Part shown: positions 16,617 through 25,097 of the stretch, in pieces | How positions within the stretch are numbered: position 1 is the stretch's first letter | Layout of the letters: each line of letters begins with the position of its first letter | Source of the DNA: Bacteroidales bacterium | GTDB taxonomy: Bacteria; Bacteroidota; Bacteroidia; Bacteroidales; Paludibacteraceae | Length of the DNA stretch: 44,918 bases | Assembly (NCBI GenBank): GCA_015061145.1 | Contig: SUXD01000022.1 | Location: forward strand, 1-44,918 | Reading direction: 5' to 3' | The notes under the pieces: generated by a model | What the model was told of the DNA's origin: nothing | What the model saw: only the letters and a program-made list of their open reading frames with translations | Database searches by the model: none | Made by a program: the position numbers and the translations under genes

Positions 16617-17171
16617 TTATTCTTCTATCACTTCAGCATCTTCGATGTTGCTCTTGTCTATATGCGTTTTGGGACTTGGTTTCTTGCGTAGAAAAAGAAT
16701 GGCATTCAGCAATTCTGATGCCGCATATATCAAGCAAAGGATTCCGATGATGAGAAATACGAAATTTCTTATACTTTCGGGATTGCACACCACGATAATT
16801 CCAGCAGCAAGTATCAGTATTGGTGTAATGTAGAAAAACAAGGATACAGGAGTCCATTTTCTAGCAATCAGCAAAGAAATAGTTTGATGGGCCCCGGCTA
16901 TTATTAGTATTCCTCCAAGGATGTACATCAGTAGGTTGGCAAACATGTCAGGCATGGCAATGAACCATACTCCTAACAGCAGACTGCCAATGCCATCAAA
17001 AGGGAAACGCTTGTTTCTGCTGAACAAATATATCAGAAAACTGATGACACTGGGCAGGATAAACAATATGCCTGTAGCGATGACAAGATAGCGCGTTGCT
17101 TCGTCGGGCCAAAGAATGAGTGTCAATCCCACAGCCATCGCAAATAATACACGGATGATAGCGTTTTTCAT
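16617..17171 (-). CDS. DUF308/HdeD-like membrane protein
   Basis: Small integral membrane protein, 184 residues, with about six hydrophobic helices evenly spaced over residues 5-155 and a charged C-terminal tail rich in Asp/Glu. The repeated pattern of GLTLILWPDEATRYLVI..., LGVWFIAMPDMFANLLMYILGGILII, and AAGIIVVCNPESIRNFVFLIIG is typical of the DUF308/HdeD repeat, in which pairs of helices carry a 'P-x-x' turn. HdeD is linked to acid resistance in E. coli, but function in Bacteroidota is unknown. It is a single gene with a promoter-like TAACTTCGC at 17193-17201 and converges on the SpoU gene. Confidence 0.75.
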   Translation of the reverse strand: MKNAIIRVLFAMAVGLTLILWPDEATRYLVIATGILFILPSVISFLIYLFSRNKRFPFDGIGSLLLGVWFIAMPDMFANLLMYILGGILIIAGAHQTISLLIARKWTPVSLFFYITPILILAAGIIVVCNPESIRNFVFLIIGILCLIYAASELLNAILFLRKKPSPKTHIDKSNIEDAEVIEE

Positions 17172-17192
17172 AGTTTTGATTTTTTATGTACA

Positions 17193-17201
17193 GCGAAGTT
17201 A
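17193..17201 (-). promoter_or_regulatory. Putative -7 box for the DUF308 gene
   Basis: TAACTTCGC on the minus strand differs from TAnnTTTG at one position and lies about 22 nt upstream of the ATG. Confidence 0.45.
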
Positions 17202-17261
17202 GTTAAAAATATTTTAAAAAGAAAATTTGGCTTTAATTTATGTTTTACGGCACAAGATTTG

Positions 17262-17270
17262 TATCTTTGC
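17262..17270 (+). promoter_or_regulatory. Promoter -7 box for the secreted-protein gene
   Basis: TATCTTTGC is a perfect -7 box. A partial -33 (TTATG, 17238-17242) lies 19 bp upstream. The leader to ATG 17302 would be about 27 nt. Confidence 0.7.
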
Positions 17271-17301
17271 AAGAATTTTTAAAAAGAAAAATCAAAAGTA
17301 A

Positions 17302-18483
17302 ATGAAGAAAATTTTTGCGTTAGTGGCTGCAGTGTTTTTGAGCATGTCTCAACCTTATGCCAATGATTGTGTTTTGTACAGTTATACCCAAGAGAAATCG
17401 GCTTATACTCCAGGGTTTATTTGTTCTTATGTGTTCGATGAGTCGATACCTTTCCCCACGCGTTTGGAATTTAAGGCGAGAAAACAGCTTGCTAGTATCT
17501 GTTATACGCCAGACATGTATCTTCGTGTAGCAATAGCAAACGAAGATGGATCATGGACATGGCAAGACGGTTATATTTGGGACTCTCAAGCGGCAGGCAT
17601 GACCACTAGTTATAAGACATTTTCTGTGGAACTGCCGGCGGGTGTGCGCAAGATTGAGTTCACAACCAATGTGGGTGCTACGTTGCAACGTTTTGTGAAG
17701 GATTTGTATGTTTATAAAATAGCGGCAAATGAGCCTTCGGTGGATGTGCTTGATTTTGGCAATGTGTTGCTTGGCGAAACGGTGGAGAAAACATTTCAAT
17801 TGGGATATGTCAATCTTTCAGAATTGCAAGCATCGTTGGATGATGAACAATTTTCTGTTGAGGTGCAGGATGTGAATGTATGCAATCATGGATACCAGAC
17901 CGTGAAGGTGACATTTACTCCAAAGTCGTTAGGTGTAAGTGAAGCAACTCTTAAATTGGATAACGGAGCGCAGTCTTCAGTGTCGTTGAGGGCTAATGTG
18001 ATTAGAATCTCTACTCCTGACAATTTCAGAATAGTAGAAAGATTTGACGATGCCTTGTCTTTGGCTTGGGATGAGGTGGACAGAGCTGCATATTATCAGT
18101 TGAGGAACAATACGAAGGATGCAGAGTATTTGGTAGAAGAAACGGAATACGTGCTTTATGATGTTGCTCCTCAAGACGAAATTCAATTGTCGGCAGTGTT
18201 TAATGAGCAAAACATCAGTTTCCCTCGATTGCTGATGGGTAATGGAATGGATGAGACTACTGACATAACCGAAGTGGAGGGTGAACATGTTTCTGTTTCG
18301 GCGCACGACGGTTGTTTGACCTTGAGCAATTTGAGCGATGGTGATGTATATTGCATTTCTGACATCAATGGACATGTATATGCAAAGGGCGTAGCGAATG
18401 CGGATACATTGCAAGTGTATCTCCCGGTTCGTGGCGTTTGCTTGGTAAGCGTGAATGGCGAAACCTTGAAAGTGATGATGTGA
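17302..18483 (+). CDS. Secreted multidomain protein with ASPM/HYDIN-like, FN3-like and C-terminal sorting-type domains
   Basis: Unknown function. The N terminus is a signal peptide ending near MSQPYAND. Residues ~25-145 form a beta-rich domain with no family recognised. Residues ~150-235 (VLDFGNVLLGETVEKTFQL ... VKVTFTPKSLGVSEATL) look like an ASPM/HYDIN-type immunoglobulin module. Residues ~240-310 begin TPDNFRIVERFDDALSLAWD, fibronectin III-like. The last ~70 residues (ISDINGHVYAKGVANADT ... VYLPVRGVCLVSVNGE) resemble the type A C-terminal domain that directs cargo to the type IX secretion system. No T9SS component gene is in the window. It is monocistronic, ending at a very strong palindromic terminator. 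Confidence 0.7.
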   Translation: MKKIFALVAAVFLSMSQPYANDCVLYSYTQEKSAYTPGFICSYVFDESIPFPTRLEFKARKQLASICYTPDMYLRVAIANEDGSWTWQDGYIWDSQAAGMTTSYKTFSVELPAGVRKIEFTTNVGATLQRFVKDLYVYKIAANEPSVDVLDFGNVLLGETVEKTFQLGYVNLSELQASLDDEQFSVEVQDVNVCNHGYQTVKVTFTPKSLGVSEATLKLDNGAQSSVSLRANVIRISTPDNFRIVERFDDALSLAWDEVDRAAYYQLRNNTKDAEYLVEETEYVLYDVAPQDEIQLSAVFNEQNISFPRLLMGNGMDETTDITEVEGEHVSVSAHDGCLTLSNLSDGDVYCISDINGHVYAKGVANADTLQVYLPVRGVCLVSVNGETLKVMM

Positions 18484-18500
18484 TAATAATGAAAATATAA

Positions 18501-18542
18501 TCAACAAAAAAGCCTTCGGCATGCCGAAGGCTTTTTTGTTGA
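18501..18542. terminator. Perfect 42-bp palindromic bidirectional terminator
   Basis: 18501-18521 is the exact reverse complement of 18522-18542, with a GC-rich core and A6/T6 tracts. It separates the secreted-protein gene (+) from pfp (-). Confidence 0.9.
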
Positions 18543-18555
18543 TGTATGGTATGTA

Positions 18556-20175
18556 TTAAGCTTGTTCCAATGCCAATGTTTTGGTAGGTTGGTCGCAAAC
18601 TTCGCTTGGTCCGAAGTATTGGATAGGACCAGGATATACATAACTTGTCTCGATAGCCCATTTGTCGCGGTTCTCAGCCAATTTTTTGAACGGAGCGCCG
18701 TCCAGTTCAACCAATGCTTTGCGGATAACGGGTTTCATTGCGCCGTGGCGTTTTTCCATGTTCATCATCATAGTGATAGGTACACCGGCAGCAATCCATT
18801 TGTCTGCTGATTTTGTGGTGTTCTTAATCAATGACATGTATCCGGTTTTTCCTGCAGCGATAAGTTGTGCAGCATTGAATCCGAGAGAGTAGCAGTAGTC
18901 TGCGTCGAAATTTGACGGAGCGGCGCATCGGCCTTCGTATCCGAAGAAGTGTCCGAGTCCGGAGAATTTGCCAGTGTATGAACCAGCGGCTTTTCTCTTC
19001 GACAACTCAGTTTTCACCATTTCGATAAGCAATTTCTCTGTTTCAATCAACGAAACCTGTACATTTCCGTGTGGGTCACGCTCAAGTGTCAATTGCTTTT
19101 GTACAAAATCAGGGAGTGATGCGTAAACAGATGCTGAGTTAGCAGAAAGTTTCTTGACAGCAGCAGCAACATCACCGTTAGTTTCAGCCAAAAGGTCGTT
19201 CAATTCTTTGATCAGCACTTTCATTTCTGGAATGAATTCGATCAATCCTTCAGGGATGAGGATGACGCCGAAATTGTTGCCTTTTGCAGCACGGGCAGCC
19301 ACAGTGTCAGCAATGTTGTTGACAATTTGTGACAAGGTCATTTTCTTTGCTTCTACTTCTTCTGAAACGATGCAGATGTTAGGTTGTGTCTGCAAACCGC
19401 ATTCCAATGCGATGTGAGAAGCCGAACGACCCATCAGTTTGATGAAGTGCCAGTATTTTTTTGCCGAATTGGCGTCGCGCATGATGTTTCCAATAACTTC
19501 AGAGTACACTTTGCATGCAGTGTCGAAACCGAATGATGTTTCAATCTGGCTGTTTTTCAAGTCGCCGTCGATTGTTTTCGGGCATCCGATTACCTGAATG
19601 CCAGTGTTTTTCTGCAAATAGTATTCAGCCAAAACACAAGCGTTGGTGTTAGAGTCGTCACCGCCGATGATGATCAATGCTTTAATGCCTAATTTGTTGC
19701 AGATTTCGATACCGCTGTCGAATTGAGAAGTTTCTTCCAATTTGGTACGTCCGGAACCGATGATGTCGAAACCGCCGGTGTTGCGATATTCGTCGATGAT
19801 GTCAGATGTCAGTTCGATGTATTTGTGGTCGATAAGTCCGCTCGGACCGCCCAGAAAACCATAAAGTTTGCAATCTTTGTTGAGCGATTTCAGTCCGTCG
19901 AAAATACCAGAAATTACATTGTGACCTCCAGGTGCTTGTCCACCAGAGAGGATGACGCCCACATTGAATGCAGGGAGGGTAACTTTTGCGTTTGACGGCT
20001 CGAATGTTACAACGGGCATGCCGTAAGTGTTAGGAAACAATTTTTTGATTTCAGCCTGATCAGCTACAGATTCTGTGGCTTTTCCTTCTTTGATGGCCAC
20101 ATTGCCTTTCAGTGCTGCAGGCAATTTCGGCTGGTAAGCCGCTCTTGCGATTTGTAATGCACTTTTTGTTGTCAT
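18556..20175 (-). CDS. pfp: Diphosphate--fructose-6-phosphate 1-phosphotransferase (PPi-PFK)
   Basis: Reversible glycolytic enzyme using pyrophosphate in place of ATP to convert fructose-6-phosphate to fructose-1,6-bisphosphate. At 539 residues it is the long form. [15 protein letters not shown] lies at 77-90. GGDDSNTN is at 171-178; Asp174 replaces the Gly of ATP-PFKs and marks PPi use, as does Lys199 in [25 protein letters not shown] and [14 protein letters not shown] follow. It works downstream of the glucose-6-phosphate made by the sugar locus in this window, although not adjacent to it. The upstream region has a near-consensus promoter overlapped by tandem repeats. Confidence 0.95.
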   Translation of the reverse strand: MTTKSALQIARAAYQPKLPAALKGNVAIKEGKATESVADQAEIKKLFPNTYGMPVVTFEPSNAKVTLPAFNVGVILSGGQAPGGHNVISGIFDGLKSLNKDCKLYGFLGGPSGLIDHKYIELTSDIIDEYRNTGGFDIIGSGRTKLEETSQFDSGIEICNKLGIKALIIIGGDDSNTNACVLAEYYLQKNTGIQVIGCPKTIDGDLKNSQIETSFGFDTACKVYSEVIGNIMRDANSAKKYWHFIKLMGRSASHIALECGLQTQPNICIVSEEVEAKKMTLSQIVNNIADTVAARAAKGNNFGVILIPEGLIEFIPEMKVLIKELNDLLAETNGDVAAAVKKLSANSASVYASLPDFVQKQLTLERDPHGNVQVSLIETEKLLIEMVKTELSKRKAAGSYTGKFSGLGHFFGYEGRCAAPSNFDADYCYSLGFNAAQLIAAGKTGYMSLIKNTTKSADKWIAAGVPITMMMNMEKRHGAMKPVIRKALVELDGAPFKKLAENRDKWAIETSYVYPGPIQYFGPSEVCDQPTKTLALEQA

Positions 20176-20210
20176 TGTGTTAAATGAATTAATATGAATA
20201 AAAAAGTTTA

Positions 20211-20254
20211 TCTCTTGAGTTTACAAATTTCGTAAATTTCTCTTGAATTTACAA
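20211..20254. repeat. Two direct repeats in the pfp promoter region
   Basis: TCTCTTGARTTTACAA occurs at 20211-20226 and 20239-20254, 28 bp apart (R is G then A). On the minus strand a TTG, 20 bp and GAAATTTG (20224-20231) form a near-consensus promoter for pfp that lies across both copies. A regulator binding site is possible; nothing identifies it. Confidence 0.45.
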
Positions 20255-20276
20255 CATTATATGGAATTTAAGGTTG

Positions 20277-21548
20277 TTATTCGTATCGGTTGCCCCAAAG
20301 TTTTTTCAGCCATTCTGTAAGTTTGTTTTCGGCAAGGTTGTTCTGCGGCAGCCACCAGCGTTTGTTTTTCACTTCTTTGGGCATGTATTCTTGTTTCACA
20401 AAGTGATTGTCGAAATCGTGTGCATATTTGTAATCCTTGCCATAATTCAAGTTTTTCATCAGCTTAGTGGGCGCATTGCGCAAGTGTAGCGGCACGGGCA
20501 GGTTCCCTGTTTCGCGTACGGTGGCCAAGGCTGAATCGATGGCTAGGTATGCCGAGTTGCTCTTGGGGCTTGAAGCCAGGTAAATCGTTGTTTCGGCAAG
20601 AATGATGCGTCCTTCGGGCCATCCGATTTTCTGCAGTGCGTCAAAGCAGTTGTTGGCCAGCAGCAGTGCGTTCGGGTTCGCCAGTCCTATGTCTTCTGCA
20701 GCCGAAATGACAAGCCGTCGGGCGATAAACTTTGGGTCTTCGCCGCCTTCAACCATGCGTGCCAGCCAATAAATGGCGGCGTCAGGGTCGCTTCCTCTGA
20801 TGCTTTTGATGAATGCGGAAATGATGTCGTAGTGCATTTCGCCGTTTTTGTCGTAGGCAAGCGGATTTTCTTGCAACCGTTCTGTTACAAGTTCATCGGT
20901 AACCTCTACGCTGTCGGTGTTATCATCGCCGGCGATCAGGTCGAGTATGTTTAGCAATTTTCGTGCATCGCCGCCGGCAAATCGAAACAGGGCGTTATAT
21001 TCTTTGAATGTGATTTTCTTGTTTTTCAGAATGGTGTCTGTCGTTGTCGCCCGGTTGATGATTTGCATCATGTCGTCCTCGTCAAGCGGTTTCAACACAT
21101 ACACTTGGCAGCGCGAGAGCAGGGGCGTGATGACTTCGAACGATGGATTCTCCGTGGTGGCGCCAATCAAAGTGACGGTGCCGTTTTCTACCGCTCCGAG
21201 CAAAGAGTCTTGCTGCGCCTTGCTGAAACGGTGTATCTCGTCGATGAAAAGAATGGGAGTGCTTGTGCCGAAAAATCCGCTGTTGCGTGCTTTCTCTATC
21301 ACATCCCGTACATCTTTCACACCCGAACTGATGGCGCTCAAGGTATAGAATGGCACATTCAATTCGTTTGAAATGATTCGCGCGAGTGTGGTTTTCCCAA
21401 TCCCGGGAGGTCCCCAGAGTATAAAAGAGGATATATGGCCGGAGTTGAGCATTTTTCTCAATCCGGCATTTTCGCCCACCAAGTGTTTCTGCCCTGCATA
21501 TTCCGACAGATTCTTGGGTCTCATGCGTTCGGCCAAGGGTGGTAGCAT
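20277..21548 (-). CDS. rarA: Replication-associated recombination ATPase RarA (MgsA)
   Basis: AAA+ ATPase of the clamp-loader-like RarA/WRNIP1 family that acts at stalled replication forks; 423 residues, normal length. The N terminus has LAERMRPKNLSEYAGQKHLVG. Walker A WGPPGIGKTT lies at 45-54, Walker B FIDEIHRFSKAQQD follows, then the sensor TLIGATTENPSFEV. The C-terminal tetramerisation region carries SIRGSDPDAAIYWLARM, VISAAEDIGLANPNAL and LPVPLHLRNAPTKLMK. A single gene with its own -7 box. Confidence 0.95.
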   Translation of the reverse strand: MLPPLAERMRPKNLSEYAGQKHLVGENAGLRKMLNSGHISSFILWGPPGIGKTTLARIISNELNVPFYTLSAISSGVKDVRDVIEKARNSGFFGTSTPILFIDEIHRFSKAQQDSLLGAVENGTVTLIGATTENPSFEVITPLLSRCQVYVLKPLDEDDMMQIINRATTTDTILKNKKITFKEYNALFRFAGGDARKLLNILDLIAGDDNTDSVEVTDELVTERLQENPLAYDKNGEMHYDIISAFIKSIRGSDPDAAIYWLARMVEGGEDPKFIARRLVISAAEDIGLANPNALLLANNCFDALQKIGWPEGRIILAETTIYLASSPKSNSAYLAIDSALATVRETGNLPVPLHLRNAPTKLMKNLNYGKDYKYAHDFDNHFVKQEYMPKEVKNKRWWLPQNNLAENKLTEWLKKLWGNRYE

Positions 21549-21566
21549 AGTGTTTCGCTTTTGTTA

Positions 21567-21574
21567 CAAAGATA
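21567..21574 (-). promoter_or_regulatory. Promoter -7 box for rarA
   Basis: TATCTTTG on the minus strand, an exact consensus match, about 19 nt upstream of the rarA ATG. Confidence 0.65.
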
Positions 21575-21585
21575 AGAAAATCCGT

Positions 21586-21840
21586 TTAAAAACAATTCAG
21601 CAAATCTTCTAAATCGTTGACGGCGGCTGATAAATCGTCGAAAAAAGTTTTGTGATTCCGCAGAAAATCATGGCGACCGGCTGAAAGTTTCTCGTAAAGT
21701 TCTGCAGACATGCAGTCGGTGTATTCGCCGATGGCGAACTCAATGTCGTCTTTTTGCCAATCGAGCGTAGAATGTTGATAGATTCTGTGCTTTTGGTGAA
21801 AAAAACAATATGCTGTTTCGACACTGTCTTTTGTTATCAT
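21586..21840 (-). CDS. Conserved-looking 84-residue protein of unknown function
   Basis: No family recognised. The protein is acidic and probably helical, with aromatic residues near the start (ETAYCFFHQKHRIY) and a C-terminal amphipathic segment (FDDLSAAVNDLEDLLNCF). It has no signal peptide or membrane segment. It starts two bases after the stop of the DUF4250 gene and so is very likely translated from the same message; the tight coupling and downstream position before rarA argue that it is real. Codon use looks like that of its neighbours. Confidence 0.65.
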   Translation of the reverse strand: MITKDSVETAYCFFHQKHRIYQHSTLDWQKDDIEFAIGEYTDCMSAELYEKLSAGRHDFLRNHKTFFDDLSAAVNDLEDLLNCF

Positions 21841-21842
21841 GG

Positions 21843-22043
21843 CTAAGCGTCGAATCCGACAGGTCTCATTTGTTTCTGTTCCTCGCTATATACAAATCCG
21901 TTTTCCAACAGATAACCTTTTATTTCGTCGGTGTCTCTGTCGAAATAGCAGCAGAGCGATTCCAGTGAGTCGAATTCCTCGTCGCGCAGCAGCATGTTGA
22001 TGCTCGACACGAGGATAGCGGGGTCTTGTGGTAAATGGTCCAT
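21843..22043 (-). CDS. DUF4250 domain protein
   Basis: A 66-residue protein beginning MDHLPQDPAILVSSINMLLR, then DSLESLCCYFDRDTDEI and LLENGFVYSEEQKQM. The 'LPxDPxxLxSxxNMxLRDxxxSLxxLC' pattern is that of DUF4250, small cytoplasmic proteins of unknown function in Bacteroidota and Firmicutes. It resembles a short helix-turn-helix (a Ser-Leu-x-x-Leu-Cys turn followed by a second helix), so DNA binding is conceivable but unproven. The start at 22043 was chosen over 22085 because the -7 box at 22061-22068 lies between them. Confidence 0.78.
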   Translation of the reverse strand: MDHLPQDPAILVSSINMLLRDEEFDSLESLCCYFDRDTDEIKGYLLENGFVYSEEQKQMRPVGFDA

Positions 22044-22060
22044 TGTGATAAATCTTTCAA

Positions 22061-22068
22061 CAAAGATA
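22061..22068 (-). promoter_or_regulatory. Promoter -7 box for the DUF4250 operon
   Basis: TATCTTTG on the minus strand. It lies 18 nt upstream of ATG 22043 and rules out the longer start. Confidence 0.65.
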
Positions 22069-22112
22069 CGAATATAAATTGGCATTGCTCGTGGATTTTG
22101 CCCTTAATGTTG

Positions 22113-22121
22113 TATTTTTGC
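22113..22121 (+). promoter_or_regulatory. Promoter -7 box for the ABC-F gene
   Basis: TATTTTTGC is a perfect -7 box, 31 nt upstream of ATG 22153. A well-spaced -33 was not found. Confidence 0.65.
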
Positions 22122-22152
22122 AAAATAAATCAGTTCCAATAAACATCTAATA

Positions 22153-24081
22153 ATGATTTCCGTTGATAATTTGTCAGTCGCGTTCGGTTCTTTTACGCTG
22201 TTCGATAATATTTCCTTTGTTGTAAATCCAAAGGATAAAATTGCGCTTGTCGGAAAAAACGGCGCAGGCAAGAGCACGATGCTCAAGATATTTGCTGGGT
22301 TGCAGGCTCCTACTGGCGGCAATGTGGTTATCCCGAAAGATGTGACGATTGGCTATTTGCCTCAGCACATGATTCACGCTGACGGGAAAACTGTGTTGCA
22401 GGAAGCCGAAACGGCTTTTGAGCATGTGAAGGAAATGCAGGCGGAAATTGAGCATTTGACGACGGAACTTTCGGAGCGCACAGATTACGACTCGGCGGAA
22501 TATGCAGAACTGATAGAGCGTCTTACGGTCAAGAACGAACAGATGCAGACGCTTGGACTGGGGAATTTTAGGGCAGAAGTGGAGAAAACGTTGATAGGTT
22601 TAGGTTTCGAACGGAGCGATTTTGGCCGCGATACCTCTGAGTTCAGCGGCGGTTGGCGCATGCGCATCGAATTGGCAAAAATACTCATGCGACGTCCTGA
22701 TGTACTTTTGCTCGACGAGCCCACCAACCACCTTGACATAGAGTCTATTCAGTGGTTGGAAAATTTTCTTGCCACCAGCGGCTGCGCTGTTATTCTCATC
22801 TCGCATGACCGTGCTTTTATCGATGCCGTTACCAATCGTACAATAGAAATATCGTTAGGGAAAATATACGACTATAGGGTGTCATATTCTAAATATGTGG
22901 AGCTTCGCAAAGAACGGCGTGAACAGCAGATTCGCGCTTACAAGAACCAGCAAAAGCAGATTCAGGATACCGAAGATTTCATTGAGCGTTTTCGCTACAA
23001 GGCTACAAAGTCGGTACAGGTGCAGTCGCGCATCAAGCAGTTGGAAAAGCTGGAGCGCATTGAGGTGGATATGGAAGACAATGCCTCTTTGCATTTGAAA
23101 TTCCCGCCTGCGCCTCGTTCTGGCGACATCGTTGTCGAAATCGACGGATTGGAGAAAAAGTATGATGAGGTGGTGTTCTCCGATGTTTCGTTGATGATAA
23201 AGCGAGGAGAGAAGGTTGCCTTTGTGGGCAAGAACGGCGAAGGAAAGTCAACCCTTGTAAAGTGTATAATGAACGAAATAACTGATTATACTGGCAAATT
23301 GCGGCTTGGACACAATGTGAAAATCGGTTATTTTGCTCAAAATCAGGCTTCGTTGCTCGACGAGAACCGCACCGTATTCGAAACGATAGATTATGTGGCA
23401 GTCGGCGACATTCGTACTAAAATCAGGGATATCCTTGGTGCGTTTATGTTTGGCGGCGAAGCATCGGATAAAAAGGTGAAAGTTCTTTCTGGCGGCGAAC
23501 GGAGCCGTTTGGCGATGATTCGTTTGCTGCTCGAGCCGGTCAATCTGTTGATACTCGACGAGCCCACCAATCACCTCGACATGCGTTCGAAAGATGTGCT
23601 GAAAGAAGCTATTTTGGCATTCGACGGGACGGCAATTATTGTTTCGCATGACAGGGAGTTTCTGGATGGGTTGGTGACGAAAGTTTATGAATTCGGCAAC
23701 AAACGTGTGAAAGAGAATTTGGGCGGCATTTTCGATTTCTTGAAAGCTAAAAAGTTGCAGTCGTTGCAGCAGTTGGAGATGCGCGTGCCACAGAAAAGCG
23801 AAGAAAAGGAAAGTAAAGCGCCGTCGGAGAACAAACTTTCGTACGAGGAGCGCAAAGAACTTAATAAAAAAGTGCGCAAGGCCGAGCGTGCGGTAGAAGA
23901 AGCCGAAAAATGTGTTGCGGAGTTGGAAGAACGCCAAACTGAATTGGAAACGAAAATGAACGATGGCGGCAATTTGGAGGAGCTGTTGGCGCAATACAAT
24001 AAAGTGAAAAGAGAATTGGAACAGAAAATGTACGAGTGGGAGATTCTTACCGAAGAGCTTGAAGCGTTGAAGAACGGTTAG
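22153..24081 (+). CDS. ABC-F family ATPase
   Basis: Cytoplasmic protein with two fused ABC domains and no membrane part (642 residues). ABC-F proteins bind the ribosomal E site and regulate translation or rescue stalled ribosomes; some give antibiotic resistance. Domain 1 has Walker A GKNGAGKST (34-42), signature FSGGWRMRIELAK and Walker B LLLDEPTNHLD. The ~80-residue linker (residues ~240-320, P-site tRNA interaction motif) is Arg/Lys/Gln-rich. Domain 2 has GKNGEGKST, LSGGERSRLAMIR and LILDEPTNHLD. The C-terminal ~100 residues are a predicted coiled coil, as in Uup/EttA relatives. Housekeeping rather than resistance type is likely but not proven. Its stop overlaps the end of the convergent GT2 gene. 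Confidence 0.92.
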   Translation: MISVDNLSVAFGSFTLFDNISFVVNPKDKIALVGKNGAGKSTMLKIFAGLQAPTGGNVVIPKDVTIGYLPQHMIHADGKTVLQEAETAFEHVKEMQAEIEHLTTELSERTDYDSAEYAELIERLTVKNEQMQTLGLGNFRAEVEKTLIGLGFERSDFGRDTSEFSGGWRMRIELAKILMRRPDVLLLDEPTNHLDIESIQWLENFLATSGCAVILISHDRAFIDAVTNRTIEISLGKIYDYRVSYSKYVELRKERREQQIRAYKNQQKQIQDTEDFIERFRYKATKSVQVQSRIKQLEKLERIEVDMEDNASLHLKFPPAPRSGDIVVEIDGLEKKYDEVVFSDVSLMIKRGEKVAFVGKNGEGKSTLVKCIMNEITDYTGKLRLGHNVKIGYFAQNQASLLDENRTVFETIDYVAVGDIRTKIRDILGAFMFGGEASDKKVKVLSGGERSRLAMIRLLLEPVNLLILDEPTNHLDMRSKDVLKEAILAFDGTAIIVSHDREFLDGLVTKVYEFGNKRVKENLGGIFDFLKAKKLQSLQQLEMRVPQKSEEKESKAPSENKLSYEERKELNKKVRKAERAVEEAEKCVAELEERQTELETKMNDGGNLEELLAQYNKVKRELEQKMYEWEILTEELEALKNG

Positions 24082-25097
24082 AAATAGTCACAGAATCGTT
24101 TCTTCCCTTTGAAGAAAAAGTTGAATACAACGCTTTTCTCTGTCATTTCTGCAAAAGAAGTGCATGTCGCTTTGGCTTGATTTTCTTTTCGTTTGTCAGC
24201 AAAACTTTTTTTAATTTTTCTGAAGTCTTTTCTTGCTTTCAGTATGGCTTTCGCATTCTTTAGGTCAAATGTGAGCAGATATTTTGCCATCGCCGCATTG
24301 TCTAACACGAATCTTGCGAAAAACACTTTCTTCAGCCTGTCGTTTGGCAGATTTTTATACAGCATCAACAAATTGTTGCGGAAATTCAAGTAAGTTTTCC
24401 TTGGATTCTCCACATTAAGTGTGCCGCCGCCAAGGTGATAGACTGTTGATTGCGGTATGCAAGCGATTTTTTGCCCTCTCGCTTTCAGTCTCCAGCAAAG
24501 GTCAATCTCTTCCATGTGGGCAAAAAAAACGGAGTCGAATCCGCCGGCATTTTCAAAATCGCTTTTCCTGATGCACAGACAAGCGCCTGTAGCCCAGAAT
24601 ATGTCTCGAGTCTCATCATATTGGCCGTTGTCGCGTTCGGTAATGTTCATCACGCGTCCTCTGCATAACGGGTATCCCCATTTGTCGATAAAGCCTCCGC
24701 ATGCGCCGGCGTGTTCAAAATGTGTTTTGTTTGTGTATGCCAGAATCTTTGGCTGTACAGCTGCGGTGTCTTCGTGCATGTCCAGATAGTCGACAAGCGG
24801 TTGGAGCCAGTTTTCGGTCACTTCCACGTCAGTGTTCAGCAATACATAGTATTTGGCGTCGATTTCGGATAGCCCTTTGTTGTATCCGCCAGCAAATCCG
24901 TAGTTTTGGTCTAATTGGATGATACGTACGTTCGGAAATTTCTCTTTCAGCAGTTTTAGGGAGTTGTCGGTCGAAGCGTTGTCGATGACAAAAATGTCGG
25001 CATCTGCCGAGGGCGTGTGTTCAACGACCGAAGGCAGAAACGTAGGCAGTATTTTCTCGCCGTTATAGTTCAGTAGTACGATTGCAGTCTTTGTCAT
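24078..25097 (-). CDS. Glycosyltransferase family 2 (rhamnosyltransferase-like)
   Basis: GT-A-fold transferase of 339 residues that adds a sugar from a nucleotide donor to a growing glycan, probably at the inner face of the cytoplasmic membrane. Diagnostic segments are IVLLNYNG at the start, FVIDNASTDNSL, NYGFAGGYNKGL, and LLNTDVEVTENWLQPLVDYL, where the DxD-equivalent lies. FFAHMEEIDLCWRLKARG is the later acidic motif. The pattern is closest to rhamnosyl/galactosyltransferases of cell-wall or O-antigen synthesis. ATG 25097 was chosen: it overlaps the acyltransferase stop (ATGA) and starts MTKTAIVLLNYNG. Donor and acceptor are unknown. Confidence 0.9.
   Translation of the reverse strand: MTKTAIVLLNYNGEKILPTFLPSVVEHTPSADADIFVIDNASTDNSLKLLKEKFPNVRIIQLDQNYGFAGGYNKGLSEIDAKYYVLLNTDVEVTENWLQPLVDYLDMHEDTAAVQPKILAYTNKTHFEHAGACGGFIDKWGYPLCRGRVMNITERDNGQYDETRDIFWATGACLCIRKSDFENAGGFDSVFFAHMEEIDLCWRLKARGQKIACIPQSTVYHLGGGTLNVENPRKTYLNFRNNLLMLYKNLPNDRLKKVFFARFVLDNAAMAKYLLTFDLKNAKAILKARKDFRKIKKSFADKRKENQAKATCTSFAEMTEKSVVFNFFFKGKKRFCDYF

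Noticed and set aside
23248-23994. 248-codon minus-strand frame within the ABC-F gene
   Set aside because: Phe- and Gln-rich translation of the antisense of a coiled-coil coding region; not a gene.
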